Assembly: GCA_016213345.1 (NCBI GenBank)
Contig: JACRAO010000019.1
Span: 1 to 8,265, forward strand
Direction: 5' to 3'
Length of the DNA stretch: 8,265 nucleotides
Origin: Bdellovibrio sp.
GTDB lineage: Bacteria; Bdellovibrionota; UBA1018
Part shown: positions 7,343 to 8,265 of the stretch, in pieces
Layout: every line of letters starts with the position of its first letter
How positions within the stretch are numbered: position 1 is the first letter of the stretch
The notes under the pieces: model-generated
What the model was told of the DNA's origin: nothing
What the model saw: the letters and a program-made list of their open reading frames with translations, nothing else
Databases searched by the model: none
Position numbers and translations under genes: made by a program

Positions 7343-7347
7343 TTACT

Positions 7348-8265
7348 ATGTCTGTGGTTATTATTACTGGTTCTTCTGGATTAATCGGCAGTGAAACGGT
7401 TAGATATTTTCATAGCCATGGATTGGATGTTGTTGGGATTGACAATAATCTTAGACAATATTTTTTTGGCAAAGACGGCTCAGTTGAGTGGAATACACTC
7501 AAATTAAAAAAAGAATTAAATAATTTTACTCACCATAATGTAGACGTAAGAAATAACGAAGCTGTTTTTGATATTTTTAATCAATATGGAAAAAACATAC
7601 AAGCCGTGATTCACACAGCAGCACAGCCCAGTCACGATTGGGCAGCAAGGGAGCCGTTTACAGATTTTTCTGTAAACGCTACTGCAACTTTGGTTTTATT
7701 AGAAGCCACTAGAAAATTTTGTCCAGATTCAGTTTTCATTTTTACTTCTACAAATAAAGTCTATGGAGATACGCCAAATCATCTGCCATTAGTAGAAAAA
7801 CCAACTCGTTTTGAAATCGATGAAAATCACCCTTATTCTAAATATGGAATAGACGAAAAAATGTCAATTGATCAGACAAAACACAGTATATTTGGTGCGA
7901 GCAAGGTTGCTGCCGACGTTTTAGCACAGGAGTATGGTAAGTATTTTGGATTAAAAACTGTAGTTTTTAGAGGTGGATGCTTGACCGGGCCAGCTCATTC
8001 GGGAGCAGAGCTGCATGGTTTTTTGGCTTATTTGGTAAAATGCACTATTACAAATAAAGATTATACTATCTATGGATACAAGGGAAAACAAGTTAGAGAC
8101 AATATCCATTCTCGTGATTTGGTAAACGCATTTTGGTGTTTTTTTAAAAATCCGAAAGCTGGCGAAGTTTATAATATGGGTGGTTCTAGGTTTAGTCATT
8201 GCTCTGTATTAGAGGCCATAGGGTTGATTAGAGAGCTTTCTGGTTTTGAACTAAAATATAAAATA
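7348..8265 (+). CDS. NAD-dependent sugar-nucleotide epimerase, CDP-tyvelose/CDP-paratose 2-epimerase-like, partial (306 residues)
   Basis: The frame stays open from ATG 7348 to the window edge, so the C-terminus is missing. It is an extended short-chain dehydrogenase/reductase. The NAD-binding motif GSSGLIG (8-14) opens the Rossmann fold. GIDNN (30-34) has the Asp32 that favours NAD over NADP, and HTAAQPSHDWAAREP (89-103) and TSTNKVYGD (133-141) follow. The TSTNKVYGD block and the later GIDE...S-K segment match, from memory, Salmonella CDP-tyvelose 2-epimerase (TyvE/RfbE), as does GKQVRDNIHSRDLV (246-259). Other landmarks are FRGGCLTGPAHSG (207-219) and EVYNMGGSR (273-281). The SDR Tyr-x-x-x-Lys motif reads Phe182-Gly-Ala-Ser-Lys186, so the usual catalytic Tyr is absent while Lys is kept. 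The exact substrate is therefore uncertain; a role in making a nucleotide sugar for surface glycan is inferred from the family and the glycosyltransferase upstream. It probably shares a transcript with that gene. Confidence 0.88.
   Translation, partial: MSVVIITGSSGLIGSETVRYFHSHGLDVVGIDNNLRQYFFGKDGSVEWNTLKLKKELNNFTHHNVDVRNNEAVFDIFNQYGKNIQAVIHTAAQPSHDWAAREPFTDFSVNATATLVLLEATRKFCPDSVFIFTSTNKVYGDTPNHLPLVEKPTRFEIDENHPYSKYGIDEKMSIDQTKHSIFGASKVAADVLAQEYGKYFGLKTVVFRGGCLTGPAHSGAELHGFLAYLVKCTITNKDYTIYGYKGKQVRDNIHSRDLVNAFWCFFKNPKAGEVYNMGGSRFSHCSVLEAIGLIRELSGFELKYKI

Noticed and set aside
7307..7347. Terminator or promoter between the glycosyltransferase and the epimerase
   Set aside because: The 41-base gap holds a strong Shine-Dalgarno site but no hairpin and no convincing -35/-10 pair, so I treat the genes as co-transcribed.
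7951..8199. Open frame on the minus strand opposite the epimerase
   Set aside because: The plus-strand frame carries clear epimerase motifs throughout this stretch; the antisense frame shows none.

Overview
The window is an ordinary-looking bacterial chromosome segment built as two divergent blocks that meet in a 35-base gap at 4264-4298. The left block (minus strand) reads glyS, then ppdK, then the start of an FmdB-type zinc-ribbon gene that runs off the left edge. The right block (plus strand) reads an oligopeptide-binding-protein homologue, a polytopic GT-C-type glycosyltransferase, and an NAD-dependent sugar-nucleotide epimerase that runs off the right edge. Genes are tightly packed, no intergenic stretch exceeds 70 bases, and I see no tRNA, rRNA, CRISPR array or mobile element.

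The organism is a bacterium with an AT-rich genome. A periplasmic binding protein with a plain Sec signal peptide and no lipobox suggests a Gram-negative envelope, and the glycosyltransferase and epimerase fit surface-glycan synthesis. From memory, glyS-ppdK adjacency also occurs in Geobacter-like deltaproteobacteria, so a relative of Desulfobacterota, Bdellovibrionota or a neighbouring candidate lineage is my guess. The sequence alone does not settle it. GlyRS here is the single-chain (alpha2) form, not the GlyQ/GlyS pair.

Left block: glyS supplies Gly-tRNA, and ppdK interconverts pyruvate and phosphoenolpyruvate. The best ppdK start lies inside glyS, giving a 122-base out-of-frame overlap and an N-terminal extension beyond the usual PPDK start. 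Right block: gaps of 17 and 41 bases and good Shine-Dalgarno sequences suggest one transcript. The binding protein has no permease or ATPase gene beside it within the window. The epimerase resembles the CDP-tyvelose/CDP-paratose 2-epimerase group but has Phe where the SDR catalytic Tyr is expected.

I found no clear new defence or mobile system. The points most worth checking are the glyS/ppdK overlap, the Tyr-to-Phe change in the epimerase, the inverted repeat in the divergent promoter region, and the orphan binding protein heading a glycan-type gene group.
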